Under the pieces are notes generated by a model that was given only the letters and a program-made list of their open reading frames with translations, was not told the DNA's origin and searched no databases. A DNA stretch of 64,000 nt from an uncultured Pelagibacteraceae bacterium. Its GTDB lineage: Bacteria > Pseudomonadota > Alphaproteobacteria > Pelagibacterales > Pelagibacteraceae. Positions 54,243 to 62,402 of this stretch are shown piece by piece; position 1 is the first letter of the stretch, and each line of letters begins with the position of its first letter. The stretch is from the NCBI GenBank assembly GCA_902622545.1, contig CACNQD010000004.1:52465-116464 (forward strand). Reading direction: 5' to 3'. The position numbers and the translations under genes are program-made.

Positions 54243-56912
54243 TTAGATCATATTTCTTAGTACATATTGTAAAATTCCACCATGTTTAAAATATTCAAGT
54301 TCATTATTAGTATCTATTCTGCAAAGCATTTCTATTTTCTTCGTATCACCATTTTTATATTTAAATTCAACTGAGACCTTGTCACCTGGTTTTAAGCCCT
54401 CTTTAATTCCTTTAATTGAAATTAATTCTGAACCATCTAAATTTAATTTTTTTCTATTTTGACCATTAATAAATTGAAGTGGGAGTATTCCCATACCTAT
54501 TAAATTAGATCTATGAATTCTTTCAAAACTTTCTGCTAAAACAGATTTTATTCCTAATAATTTTGTGCCTTTTGCAGCCCAGTCTCTAGAGGATCCAGTC
54601 CCATACTCTTTGCCACCTATTACAATTAAATCTGTGCCTCTCTTTTTATATTCAACTACAGCATCATAAACTGGCATAACCTTTTCCTCTGGGTATAATT
54701 TTGTAAAACCACCTTCTGTGCCTGGTGCCATCTCATTTCGAATTCTTATATTAGCAAATGTTCCTCTCGTCATAACTTCATGGTTTCCTCTTCTAGAACC
54801 ATAGGAGTTAAAATCTTTTTGAAGAACTTGATTTTTCATAAAATATTCACCTGTCGGGCTATCTTTTTGAATTGATCCAGCTGGTGATATATGATCAGTT
54901 GTTACCATATCACCCAAAATTAATAATGGTCTTGCATTTTCTATATTTTCAAATTTTTCGGGTTCATCTTTTAAATTTTCAAAAAAAGGTGGCTTCTTTA
55001 CATAAGTGGAATTTTCATCCCACTCATAAATACTGGACTCCTTAGTTTTAATTTTTTGCCATTGATCTGGGCCCTTTGAAACATCGGAATATCTTTTTAT
55101 AAACATTGATGCATTAAGAGACTCTTTTAAAACTTCATCTATTTCCTGATTGCTCGGCCAAATATCTTTTAAAAATACATCTTTTCCATCCAGAGTTTTT
55201 CCTAAAGGATCTTTATACAAGTCTATTTGCATATTACCTGCAATTGCATATGCTACTACTAGGGGTGGTGATGCTAAATAGTTCGCTTTAACTAATGGAG
55301 ATATTCTTCCTTCAAAATTTCTGTTTCCTGAAAGAACTGAAACTGCATATAAATTATTTTTGCTCACAGACTCAGAAATGTTTTCCGCCAAAGGTCCTGA
55401 GTTCCCGATACAAGTCGTACACCCATATCCAACCAAGTTAAAACCTAATTTATCTAAATATGTATTTAAACCTGCTCTCTCCAAATAATCGGTTACTACT
55501 TGAGATCCAGGCGCAAGAGAAGTTTTTACCCAAGGTTTAGAGTTTAAACCAAGTTCACATGCTTTTTTTGCTAAAAGACCTGCACCAATAAGCACATTTG
55601 GATTTGAAGTATTTGTACAAGAGGTAATTGCTGCAATTAATATTGAACCATCTTGTATGTCAAAATCTGCGTTATTAACTTTTGCCTTTAAGAAATCTTT
55701 TCTATTTGTATTTTTCATAAAATTTTCTTTAAAATTTTGTGCTGCATCTGTTAGTAAGACTTTGTCTTGTGGTCTTTTGGGTCCTGATATAGTTGGAACT
55801 ACAGTTGACATATCCAAAGATAAAGTATCACTAAATTCTATGTCGCTACTTGCCCATAGACCTTGTTCAGTTGCATACTTCTTTACTATTTCTACCTGGG
55901 CTTTATCTCTTCCTGAAAATTCTAAATATTTTAAAGTTTCTTCATCAATTGGAAAAAATCCACAAGTTGCTCCATACTCAGGCGCCATATTGGCTATAGT
56001 CGCTCTATCTGCTAAAGTTAAATTTTTTAAACCTTCTCCATAAAATTCAACAAATTTACCAACTACACCTTTATCTCTTAACATTTTTACAACTGTAAGA
56101 ACTAAATCTGTGGCTGTAGTACCCTCCGGAAGTTTATTTTTAACTTCAAATCCAACTACTTCAGGTATTAACATAGAAATAGGTTGGCCAAGCATACCTG
56201 CCTCTGCCTCAATGCCACCAACACCCCATCCTAAAACTGATAAACCATTTACCATTGTTGTGTGACTATCAGTTCCAACAAGAGTATCAGGGAATATATA
56301 ATTCTTATTGTTAAATTTTTCCATCCAAACAACTTTTGACAAATATTCTAGGTTTACTTGATGACAAATACCTGTTCCTGGAGGAACAATTCTAAAATTA
56401 TTAAATGCTTGCTGCCCCCATTTTAGAAATGAATACCTTTCAGCGTTTCTCTGGAATTCAATTTCAACATTTTCTTTAAGAGAATTCAAAGTTGAATATT
56501 TATCGACCTGAACTGAGTGATCTATTACAAGATCTACTGATGATAATGGATTTATCTTATTTGGATCCTTATTTTTCTCTTTAACTGCTTCTCTCATTGC
56601 AGCTAAGTCAGCTACAGCTGGTATACCAGTATAGTCTTGTAGTAAAACTCTTGCAGGTCTATAGGCTATTTCAGTAGTTGATTTTTTATCTTTTAACCAT
56701 GATTGTAGTGATAGAATTTGAGATTTTGTTACTGTCTCATCGTCTTCGTATCTTAATAAATTTTCTAACAATACCTTTAAAGATTTGGGTAATTTAGATA
56801 TCCCGTCTAATCCATTTTTTTCTGCTAATTTTAAAGAATAATAATAGTATTCATTATTATTGATTTTTGTTGTCGTTAAAGATTTAAAAGAATTTTTGTT
56901 ACCTGGTTTCAT
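54243..56912 (-). CDS. acnA: Aconitate hydratase A
   Basis: An 889-aa TCA-cycle enzyme that interconverts citrate and isocitrate. The 4Fe-4S ligands are in AAITSCTNTSNPNVLIGAG (about residues 429-447) and GYGCTTCIGNSGPL (about 496-509), and VGTDSHTTMVNGLSVLGWG lies near residue 205. The C-terminal swivel domain holds KEYGTGSSRDWAAKG. Length is standard for AcnA. Its product feeds both isocitrate dehydrogenase and the isocitrate lyase coded at 1345-2622. Confidence 0.98.
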   Translation of the reverse strand: MKPGNKNSFKSLTTTKINNNEYYYYSLKLAEKNGLDGISKLPKSLKVLLENLLRYEDDETVTKSQILSLQSWLKDKKSTTEIAYRPARVLLQDYTGIPAVADLAAMREAVKEKNKDPNKINPLSSVDLVIDHSVQVDKYSTLNSLKENVEIEFQRNAERYSFLKWGQQAFNNFRIVPPGTGICHQVNLEYLSKVVWMEKFNNKNYIFPDTLVGTDSHTTMVNGLSVLGWGVGGIEAEAGMLGQPISMLIPEVVGFEVKNKLPEGTTATDLVLTVVKMLRDKGVVGKFVEFYGEGLKNLTLADRATIANMAPEYGATCGFFPIDEETLKYLEFSGRDKAQVEIVKKYATEQGLWASSDIEFSDTLSLDMSTVVPTISGPKRPQDKVLLTDAAQNFKENFMKNTNRKDFLKAKVNNADFDIQDGSILIAAITSCTNTSNPNVLIGAGLLAKKACELGLNSKPWVKTSLAPGSQVVTDYLERAGLNTYLDKLGFNLVGYGCTTCIGNSGPLAENISESVSKNNLYAVSVLSGNRNFEGRISPLVKANYLASPPLVVAYAIAGNMQIDLYKDPLGKTLDGKDVFLKDIWPSNQEIDEVLKESLNASMFIKRYSDVSKGPDQWQKIKTKESSIYEWDENSTYVKKPPFFENLKDEPEKFENIENARPLLILGDMVTTDHISPAGSIQKDSPTGEYFMKNQVLQKDFNSYGSRRGNHEVMTRGTFANIRIRNEMAPGTEGGFTKLYPEEKVMPVYDAVVEYKKRGTDLIVIGGKEYGTGSSRDWAAKGTKLLGIKSVLAESFERIHRSNLIGMGILPLQFINGQNRKKLNLDGSELISIKGIKEGLKPGDKVSVEFKYKNGDTKKIEMLCRIDTNNELEYFKHGGILQYVLRNMI

Positions 56913-56926
56913 ATATATAAGAGCTT

Positions 56927-56942
56927 AAATCGATTTCGATTT
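56927..56942. promoter_or_regulatory. Inverted repeat upstream of acnA
   Basis: A 7-2-7 inverted repeat, AAATCGA-TT-TCGATTT, ends 15 bp before the acnA ATG. It could be an operator or an RNA hairpin in the 5' untranslated region. The site is unusual in this AT-rich spacer of 84 bp, but no regulator is known to me that binds this sequence. Confidence 0.35.
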
Positions 56943-56996
56943 AGCATAATTAAGTGATTTAATAAAACTATCATTTGTCGCAAAGTTACTTAATAA

Positions 56997-57338
56997 TCAA
57001 GCAATCGGTAAACCATTTTCAGTCTTTTGAGATGGATGTAATAAAACTACTTTACCATCTGAGTCGATTGCTCCTAGTATTAAAACTTGTGATACTACAC
57101 CAGCAATATTTTTTTCAGCAAAGTTACAAACACCTATTACCTGCTTATTCATTAAATTTTCTTCATTATAGTAATGGGTAATTTGGGCAGAAGATTGTTT
57201 AATCCCAATATCTTTTCCAAAGTCTACTTCGACTACAAGCGAGGGTTTTCTTGCTTTTTCATTTTTTTTAACTGAAATCACTGTACCAATTCTGATATCT
57301 ATTTTATCGAAAATATCATACGTTATTTGTTCTTTCAT
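56997..57338 (-). CDS. csaA: CsaA-like tRNA-binding-domain protein
   Basis: A 113-aa single OB-fold protein of the EMAP-II/CsaA type. It contains DIRIGTVISVKKNEKARKP near residues 14-32, VDFGKDIGIKQSSAQIT, and a closing LLHPSQKTENGLPIA. CsaA is a small chaperone-like protein linked with protein export and can bind tRNA. It is divergent from argE with 27 bp between them. Confidence 0.92.
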   Translation of the reverse strand: MKEQITYDIFDKIDIRIGTVISVKKNEKARKPSLVVEVDFGKDIGIKQSSAQITHYYNEENLMNKQVIGVCNFAEKNIAGVVSQVLILGAIDSDGKVVLLHPSQKTENGLPIA

Positions 57339-57365
57339 GAATTTAATATATAATTAATTTTTTAT

Positions 57366-58550
57366 ATGAGTACAGAAAATAATTTAGATAAAACATTCAA
57401 TAGTTCAGTAAAAATACTCTCTGACCTAATAGCTTTTAAATCAATTTCTGGGAAAGATAATAATTCTATAATAAATTATTGTGAAAAAATTTTTAATGAC
57501 TTAGGAGCGGAGTCATTTAAAATTTATGATACTGATAAGAAAAGGGTAAATCTTTTTGCTACCCTTAAATCAAAAAATAATAATGGTAAAAAGCCTATAA
57601 TTTTATCTGGTCATACGGATGTCGTCCCAGTTTCAAAAGGTTGGTCATCAGATCCTTTTATAGCTACTATAAAAAATGAGAAATTATATGGAAGAGGTTC
57701 GTGTGACATGAAGGGATTTCTTGCTTGCTTGCTTGCCTACGCTCCGATTTTCTCAAATTCAAATATGGATAGAGATCTTCATTTTTCATTTACATTTGAT
57801 GAAGAGACAGCTTGTCAAGGTGCGCCGTTATTAATTAAAGAATTAAAAAAAAGAAATATTAAAGATGCAATTTGTGTAGTTGGAGAACCTACAAATATGA
57901 AAATTATAGATGCTCACAAGGGCTGTTACGAATACACAACTCATTTTTATGGATTAGCAGGACACGGTTCTCAACCTGATAAAGGGGTAAATGCTGTTGA
58001 ATATGCTTCTAAGTTTATACAAAAACTTTTAGAGATTAGAGAACATTTAAAAAATAACCCACCAAAAAATTCTATTTTTAATCCACCTTATACAACTCTT
58101 CAAATTGGTGGCATATCAGGAGGTATAGCAAGGAATGTGATTGCAGATAAATGTAAAGTTGATTGGGAACTAAGACCTGTTGTAAAAAAAGATGGTGAAT
58201 TTGTAAATAGTGAAATTGATAAATTTATTAATGAAAAATTGTTACCTGAAATGAAAAAAACTTATTCAGGTTCCAAAATTGAAAAAGAAATTATAGGAGA
58301 AATAGTTGGTTTTGATCGAGAGGAAAAATCTGATGCATGTGAACTTGTTTCTAGCATTACAGGCGATAACTCAAGAAATGTGGTATCTTTTGGGACTGAA
58401 GCAGGATTGTTTCAAGAAATAGGAATTAGTACTGTAGTGTGTGGTCCTGGATCAATAGAGCAAGCACATAAGGTTGATGAATTTATTGAATTGAATGAGT
58501 TAAAAAAATGTTTAAAATTTTTAGAAGGTATTAAATCTAAAGCGAATTAA
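57366..58550 (+). CDS. argE: Acetylornithine deacetylase (ArgE-type M20 peptidase)
   Basis: A 394-aa zinc hydrolase of the M20 family. The metal and catalytic motifs are LSGHTDVVPV (about residues 79-88), RGSCDMKGFLACLLA (about 109-123) and FTFDEETACQG (about 143-153, with the general-base Glu), plus the C-terminal SFGTEAGLFQ. This fits acetylornithine deacetylase, which releases ornithine in arginine synthesis. Related deacylases exist, so specificity is likely but not certain. It converges on the aldehyde dehydrogenase gene with a 4-nt overlap. Confidence 0.9.
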   Translation: MSTENNLDKTFNSSVKILSDLIAFKSISGKDNNSIINYCEKIFNDLGAESFKIYDTDKKRVNLFATLKSKNNNGKKPIILSGHTDVVPVSKGWSSDPFIATIKNEKLYGRGSCDMKGFLACLLAYAPIFSNSNMDRDLHFSFTFDEETACQGAPLLIKELKKRNIKDAICVVGEPTNMKIIDAHKGCYEYTTHFYGLAGHGSQPDKGVNAVEYASKFIQKLLEIREHLKNNPPKNSIFNPPYTTLQIGGISGGIARNVIADKCKVDWELRPVVKKDGEFVNSEIDKFINEKLLPEMKKTYSGSKIEKEIIGEIVGFDREEKSDACELVSSITGDNSRNVVSFGTEAGLFQEIGISTVVCGPGSIEQAHKVDEFIELNELKKCLKFLEGIKSKAN

Positions 58551-59980
58551 TTCCAGCCCCCAACAGATTTGACTTCTAAAAATTCTAATAAACCTTCTTT
58601 ACCTGCCTCTCTCCCAATTCCTGAGTGTTTAAATCCACCAAAAGGAGCATCCACTGCTATACCGGCGCCATTAACATCAACCATTCCAGATCTTAATTTT
58701 CTCGCTACACGATTTGCTTTTTCTTTATCTTGAGTTTGAATATAATTTGTTAGTCCATAATCAGTGTCATTAGCTATTTCAATTGCCTCCTCTTCGTTTT
58801 CGAAAGGTATAATTGATAAAACAGGTCCAAAGATTTCTGTTCTAGCTATTTCCATATTATTATTGACATCAGCAAAAGCAGTGGGTTTTACAAAGTACCC
58901 TTTTTCGATACCATCTGGTTTTCCAGTGCCACCAGCTACAAGTGTAGCGCCTTCATCAATTCCTTTTTGAATTAAAGATTGTATTTTTTTATATTGAACT
59001 TCTGAAACAACTGGGCCAATGTGATCTCCTTCTTTATTAGGATCACCAACTTTCATTTCATTTGCAAATTGTTTTACTCTTTCAACTGCTTGAGAATACA
59101 TACTTTTTTCAACTAACATTCTTGTTGGTGCATTACATGATTGACCAGAATTTCTAAAACATCTAAGAGCTCCTCTTTCAATTGCCTTAGGATCTGCATC
59201 TTTAAATATTATATTAGCACCTTTCCCACCTAGTTCGAGACTAACCCTTTTAAAATCTTTTGCAGCATTTTGTGATATCAATGCACCAGCCCTAGTTGAT
59301 CCGGTAAAAGAAATCATGTTTATATCTGGATGACTTGTGAGTGCATCGCCTGTGTGTGCCCCATCTCCATTAACTAAATTAAACACTCCTTTTGGAAATT
59401 TAGCCTCATGGATTAATTCTGCGAGTATCATTGCTGATAATGGCGCTACCTCTGATGGCTTAAGAACCATTGTACAGCCAGATGCTATCGCTGGCATAAC
59501 TTTTAAGCAAGTCTGATTCATAGGCCAGTTCCAAGGAGTAATCAAAGCACATACTCCTTTAGGTTCGTAAATTATTCTCTGATTTTTTGCATGTTCACCT
59601 AAAGGTTTTTCAAAGTTAAATTCTTTCAAATATCTTATAAATGTTTTTATATGTGCAGCACCAGTACCAGCCTGAAGTTTAGTAGCAAAATCTTTTGGTG
59701 CACCCATTTCCAATGTGATTGCCTCCGCAATATCTGCCCATCTTTTTTTATAAAGCTCATATAATTTCTCTAATGGAGCTAGTCTTTCCTCTTTTGTTGA
59801 GAATGCCCAAGTCTTAAAAGCCGTTTTAGCAGATTGAACTGCTTCATTAACATCGTCTTTATTTCCTAAAGATATCTCTGCACAAACATCCTCTGTTGCA
59901 GGATTTATTATATCTATTGTTTGGTTGCTTTTAGGATTAACCCACTCTCCATTGATATAGAATTTTTTTTTATCTAACAT
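58547..59980 (-). CDS. NAD(P)-dependent aldehyde dehydrogenase
   Basis: A 477-aa member of the aldehyde dehydrogenase superfamily. The NAD-site ISFTGSTRAGA (about residues 223-233), the catalytic-Glu block LELGGKGANIIF (about 248-259) and the catalytic-Cys block RNSGQSCNAPTRM (about 276-288) are all present. It is 14 bp downstream of the agmatinase-family gene in the same operon, so it may oxidise an amino- or guanidino-aldehyde from arginine/polyamine breakdown. This is inference from context. Confidence 0.93.
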   Translation of the reverse strand: MLDKKKFYINGEWVNPKSNQTIDIINPATEDVCAEISLGNKDDVNEAVQSAKTAFKTWAFSTKEERLAPLEKLYELYKKRWADIAEAITLEMGAPKDFATKLQAGTGAAHIKTFIRYLKEFNFEKPLGEHAKNQRIIYEPKGVCALITPWNWPMNQTCLKVMPAIASGCTMVLKPSEVAPLSAMILAELIHEAKFPKGVFNLVNGDGAHTGDALTSHPDINMISFTGSTRAGALISQNAAKDFKRVSLELGGKGANIIFKDADPKAIERGALRCFRNSGQSCNAPTRMLVEKSMYSQAVERVKQFANEMKVGDPNKEGDHIGPVVSEVQYKKIQSLIQKGIDEGATLVAGGTGKPDGIEKGYFVKPTAFADVNNNMEIARTEIFGPVLSIIPFENEEEAIEIANDTDYGLTNYIQTQDKEKANRVARKLRSGMVDVNGAGIAVDAPFGGFKHSGIGREAGKEGLLEFLEVKSVGGWN

Positions 59981-59994
59981 GAAAAGAAATTAAC

Positions 59995-60957
59995 TTATCC
60001 TTTAACTTTTGCAAATAAATTAGTCAGCTCATAAATTATTGTCGCTGCAGCTAAAGATGTAACTTCTGCATGATCATATGCTGGTGAAACTTCAACAACA
60101 TCTGCTGATATTAATTTCAAGCCTGATAATCCTCTAATAACATTCACCATTTCTCTTGTGGACATCCCAGCTATTTCAGGTGTCCCTGTGCCTGGGGCAA
60201 AAGCAGGATCTAATACATCTATATCAATTGATAGATACAATGGGTTGTTGCCTACTCTTTTTCTTATTCTGCTTACTATCTTATCAATTCCTTCTGTTTG
60301 AAACTCATCACAATGAATTATTTTAAAACCAAAACTTTCGTCGTTTTTTAAATCATCTCTGCTATATAACGGACCCCTAATTCCAACATGCATTGATGCG
60401 TCATCAAGAAATAAACCTTCTTCTCTAGCTCTTCTAAAAGGAGTACCATGCGTAAATGGTGCACCCATATAAGTATCCCAAGTATCAAGGTGAGCATCAA
60501 AATGTACTAAAGCTACAGGCCCCTCATTAATTTTGTTAACTGCCCTAAGAAGTGGAAATGCAATTGTATGATCGCCTCCCATACTAATGATACCACCTGT
60601 TTGATTTAAAAGATCAATAGCTCCGTTTTCTATTTGATGTATAGCCTCTTTTATATTGAATGGATTACAAGTTATATCTCCCGCATCTGCAACTTGTTGA
60701 ACTTTAAATGGTTCAACATCATAATCTGGATGGTAATTTGTTCTTAAATGTCTAGATGCTTGTCTAATACTTTGTGGTCCAAATCTTGCACCAGGTCTAT
60801 AACTTGTTCCTGCATCAAAAGGTATTCCTACAATTGCTACATCGCAACTTTCTACATCTCTAAGTTCTGGCAATCTTGCAAATGTACTTGGTCCTGCAAA
60901 TCTTGGTACAATTGTTCCGCTTACTGGTTGAATTGTATCTTTATTTTTTTTCTTCAT
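59995..60957 (-). CDS. Agmatinase/ureohydrolase-family protein
   Basis: A 320-aa binuclear manganese hydrolase of the ureohydrolase family. Metal-binding blocks are ISMGGDHTIAFPLL (about residues 124-137), LVHFDAHLDTWDTYMG (about 149-164) and LSIDIDVLDPAFAPGTGTPE (about 239-258), the order seen in agmatinase and guanidinobutyrase. The partner aldehyde dehydrogenase fits either. The substrate (agmatine, guanidinobutyrate or another guanidine) cannot be settled by eye. Confidence 0.9.
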   Translation of the reverse strand: MKKKNKDTIQPVSGTIVPRFAGPSTFARLPELRDVESCDVAIVGIPFDAGTSYRPGARFGPQSIRQASRHLRTNYHPDYDVEPFKVQQVADAGDITCNPFNIKEAIHQIENGAIDLLNQTGGIISMGGDHTIAFPLLRAVNKINEGPVALVHFDAHLDTWDTYMGAPFTHGTPFRRAREEGLFLDDASMHVGIRGPLYSRDDLKNDESFGFKIIHCDEFQTEGIDKIVSRIRKRVGNNPLYLSIDIDVLDPAFAPGTGTPEIAGMSTREMVNVIRGLSGLKLISADVVEVSPAYDHAEVTSLAAATIIYELTNLFAKVKG

Positions 60958-61008
60958 TTATTTAATCTAACATATAATATTTGATTAAAGTATAATCATA
61001 ATTTTCCA

Positions 61009-61746
61009 ATGAAGTTAAACTTTTATATAATTTTGCTATTATTATTATCATTTGTAGTAAAAGCTGACCAAATACTGGAACTAATAAAGATACCTAATTT
61101 AACTTTACATAAATTGGAAAATAAAAACTCATTAGCAATCTTAAAGCCTTCAAAAGATTTTTTTGTTGGTTCAAGCTCTGAGAATGTTAGTTGTAAAAAA
61201 AATCAATCTCAAAATTTTAATGAAAAGTATTTAAAGGCTCAAAAAGTTTTCAATAAATATAACGATGATTTTTTTAGAAAAATTAAATTAAAATTTATTG
61301 TTCTATGTAGTGAATTAGAAATAGCAGGAATACCCGCACTTGGATTTGCTAACCCTGAAATGAAAACACTTATTTTTAATATAAATACCAACAATTCAAA
61401 TTTTGAAAGAGTATTACATCATGAAGTTTTTCATATAATTGAGCACAACTTTAATGAATATTTTTTAGATATTTCTTGGAGTGATTTAAATTTAAAAGAA
61501 TTTAAGTATTCAGCATGTTCGACATGTTCTAACAACTATAGCTTAGAAAAAATTTACAATAGTAAAGGATTTGTTTCTGAATATGCAAAATCAACAATAT
61601 CTGAAGATATGGCTGAAACTTTTTCACTTATGATGTCAGACAATTATTTGATTTTAGATATGATTAGTAAAGATGAAATACTGAATAAAAAAGTAAAATT
61701 AATTGAAAATTTAGTTAAAAAATTAGATGCTAAACATCAATTTTAA
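61009..61746 (+). CDS. Exported putative zinc metallopeptidase (HEXXH)
   Basis: A 245-aa protein with a signal peptide (FYIILLLLLSFVVKA). It holds the zinc-protease motif HEVFH (138-142) within VLHHEVFHIIEHNF, and a downstream SEDMAETFSLMM (about residues 197-208) whose Glu could be the third zinc ligand. No family could be assigned with confidence, although the motif order resembles small bacterial Mx-type peptidases. It is followed two bases later by a membrane cyclophilin, so it may act in the periplasm with it. Confidence 0.75.
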   Translation: MKLNFYIILLLLLSFVVKADQILELIKIPNLTLHKLENKNSLAILKPSKDFFVGSSSENVSCKKNQSQNFNEKYLKAQKVFNKYNDDFFRKIKLKFIVLCSELEIAGIPALGFANPEMKTLIFNINTNNSNFERVLHHEVFHIIEHNFNEYFLDISWSDLNLKEFKYSACSTCSNNYSLEKIYNSKGFVSEYAKSTISEDMAETFSLMMSDNYLILDMISKDEILNKKVKLIENLVKKLDAKHQF

Positions 61747-61748
61747 AA

Positions 61749-62402
61749 ATGTTAAAAAAAATCAAACAAACAAAATCTGAAAAATTATTACTAATTTTTT
61801 TAATTTTACTTGCAATTTTTTCTTTAATTTCTTTTACATTAATTAAAAATAAATGTTTGTTTGTTGAAAAAGTAAATCTTACAAAGTTAAATTTTAGTAA
61901 ACCTGAAAATATCGTCATCTTAAATGTTCCCTGTGGTAATGTTGTAATCGAACTTTTTCCAAGTATTTCACCAAATTCAGTCGAAAGATTTAAAAAGCTA
62001 GTTAAAAATAAAGAATATGACGATGTTGCATTTCATAGAGTTGTTGAAAATTTTTTAGTACAGGCAGGGGATCTAGAATTTGGTAGGAAAGAAAATATAA
62101 ATTATACTTATATAGGTAGTGGAAGATCGAAATACGATTTAATCAAACCAGAAACTGATAAACCTTTTGAATTCAAAAGAGGCACAGTAGCTTTTGCAAA
62201 AAGTAAAAATGGAGATGCAGAGGATAGTGAATTTTTAATTCTTCTGGCTGATGCTTTCTTGTTTGAGGGTGAATACACTCCTCTAGGTAGAGTTATTAAT
62301 GGGATATCTGCATTAGAAAAAATTAAATTTAATGATCAATCTGAATATGTTTTGAGACCAGATTTTATTAATTCATTAAAAATGTTTTCTGATATTAATT
62401 AA
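61749..62402 (+). CDS. Membrane-anchored cyclophilin-type peptidyl-prolyl isomerase
   Basis: A 217-aa protein with one N-terminal transmembrane anchor (about residues 14-35, LLLIFLILLAIFSLISFTLI) and a cyclophilin domain outside. The domain begins IVILNVPCGNVVIELFP and contains VAFHRVVENFLVQAGD (about residues 96-111), ending near FLFEGEYTPLGRVINGI. It is likely a periplasmic isomerase acting on proline bonds of exported proteins. It converges on the FadN-like gene with an 8-nt overlap. Confidence 0.9.
   Translation: MLKKIKQTKSEKLLLIFLILLAIFSLISFTLIKNKCLFVEKVNLTKLNFSKPENIVILNVPCGNVVIELFPSISPNSVERFKKLVKNKEYDDVAFHRVVENFLVQAGDLEFGRKENINYTYIGSGRSKYDLIKPETDKPFEFKRGTVAFAKSKNGDAEDSEFLILLADAFLFEGEYTPLGRVINGISALEKIKFNDQSEYVLRPDFINSLKMFSDIN

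Noticed and set aside
55657..56043. Plus-strand ORF of 128 aa inside acnA
   Set aside because: It is antisense to a well-conserved aconitase region, with no domain match.
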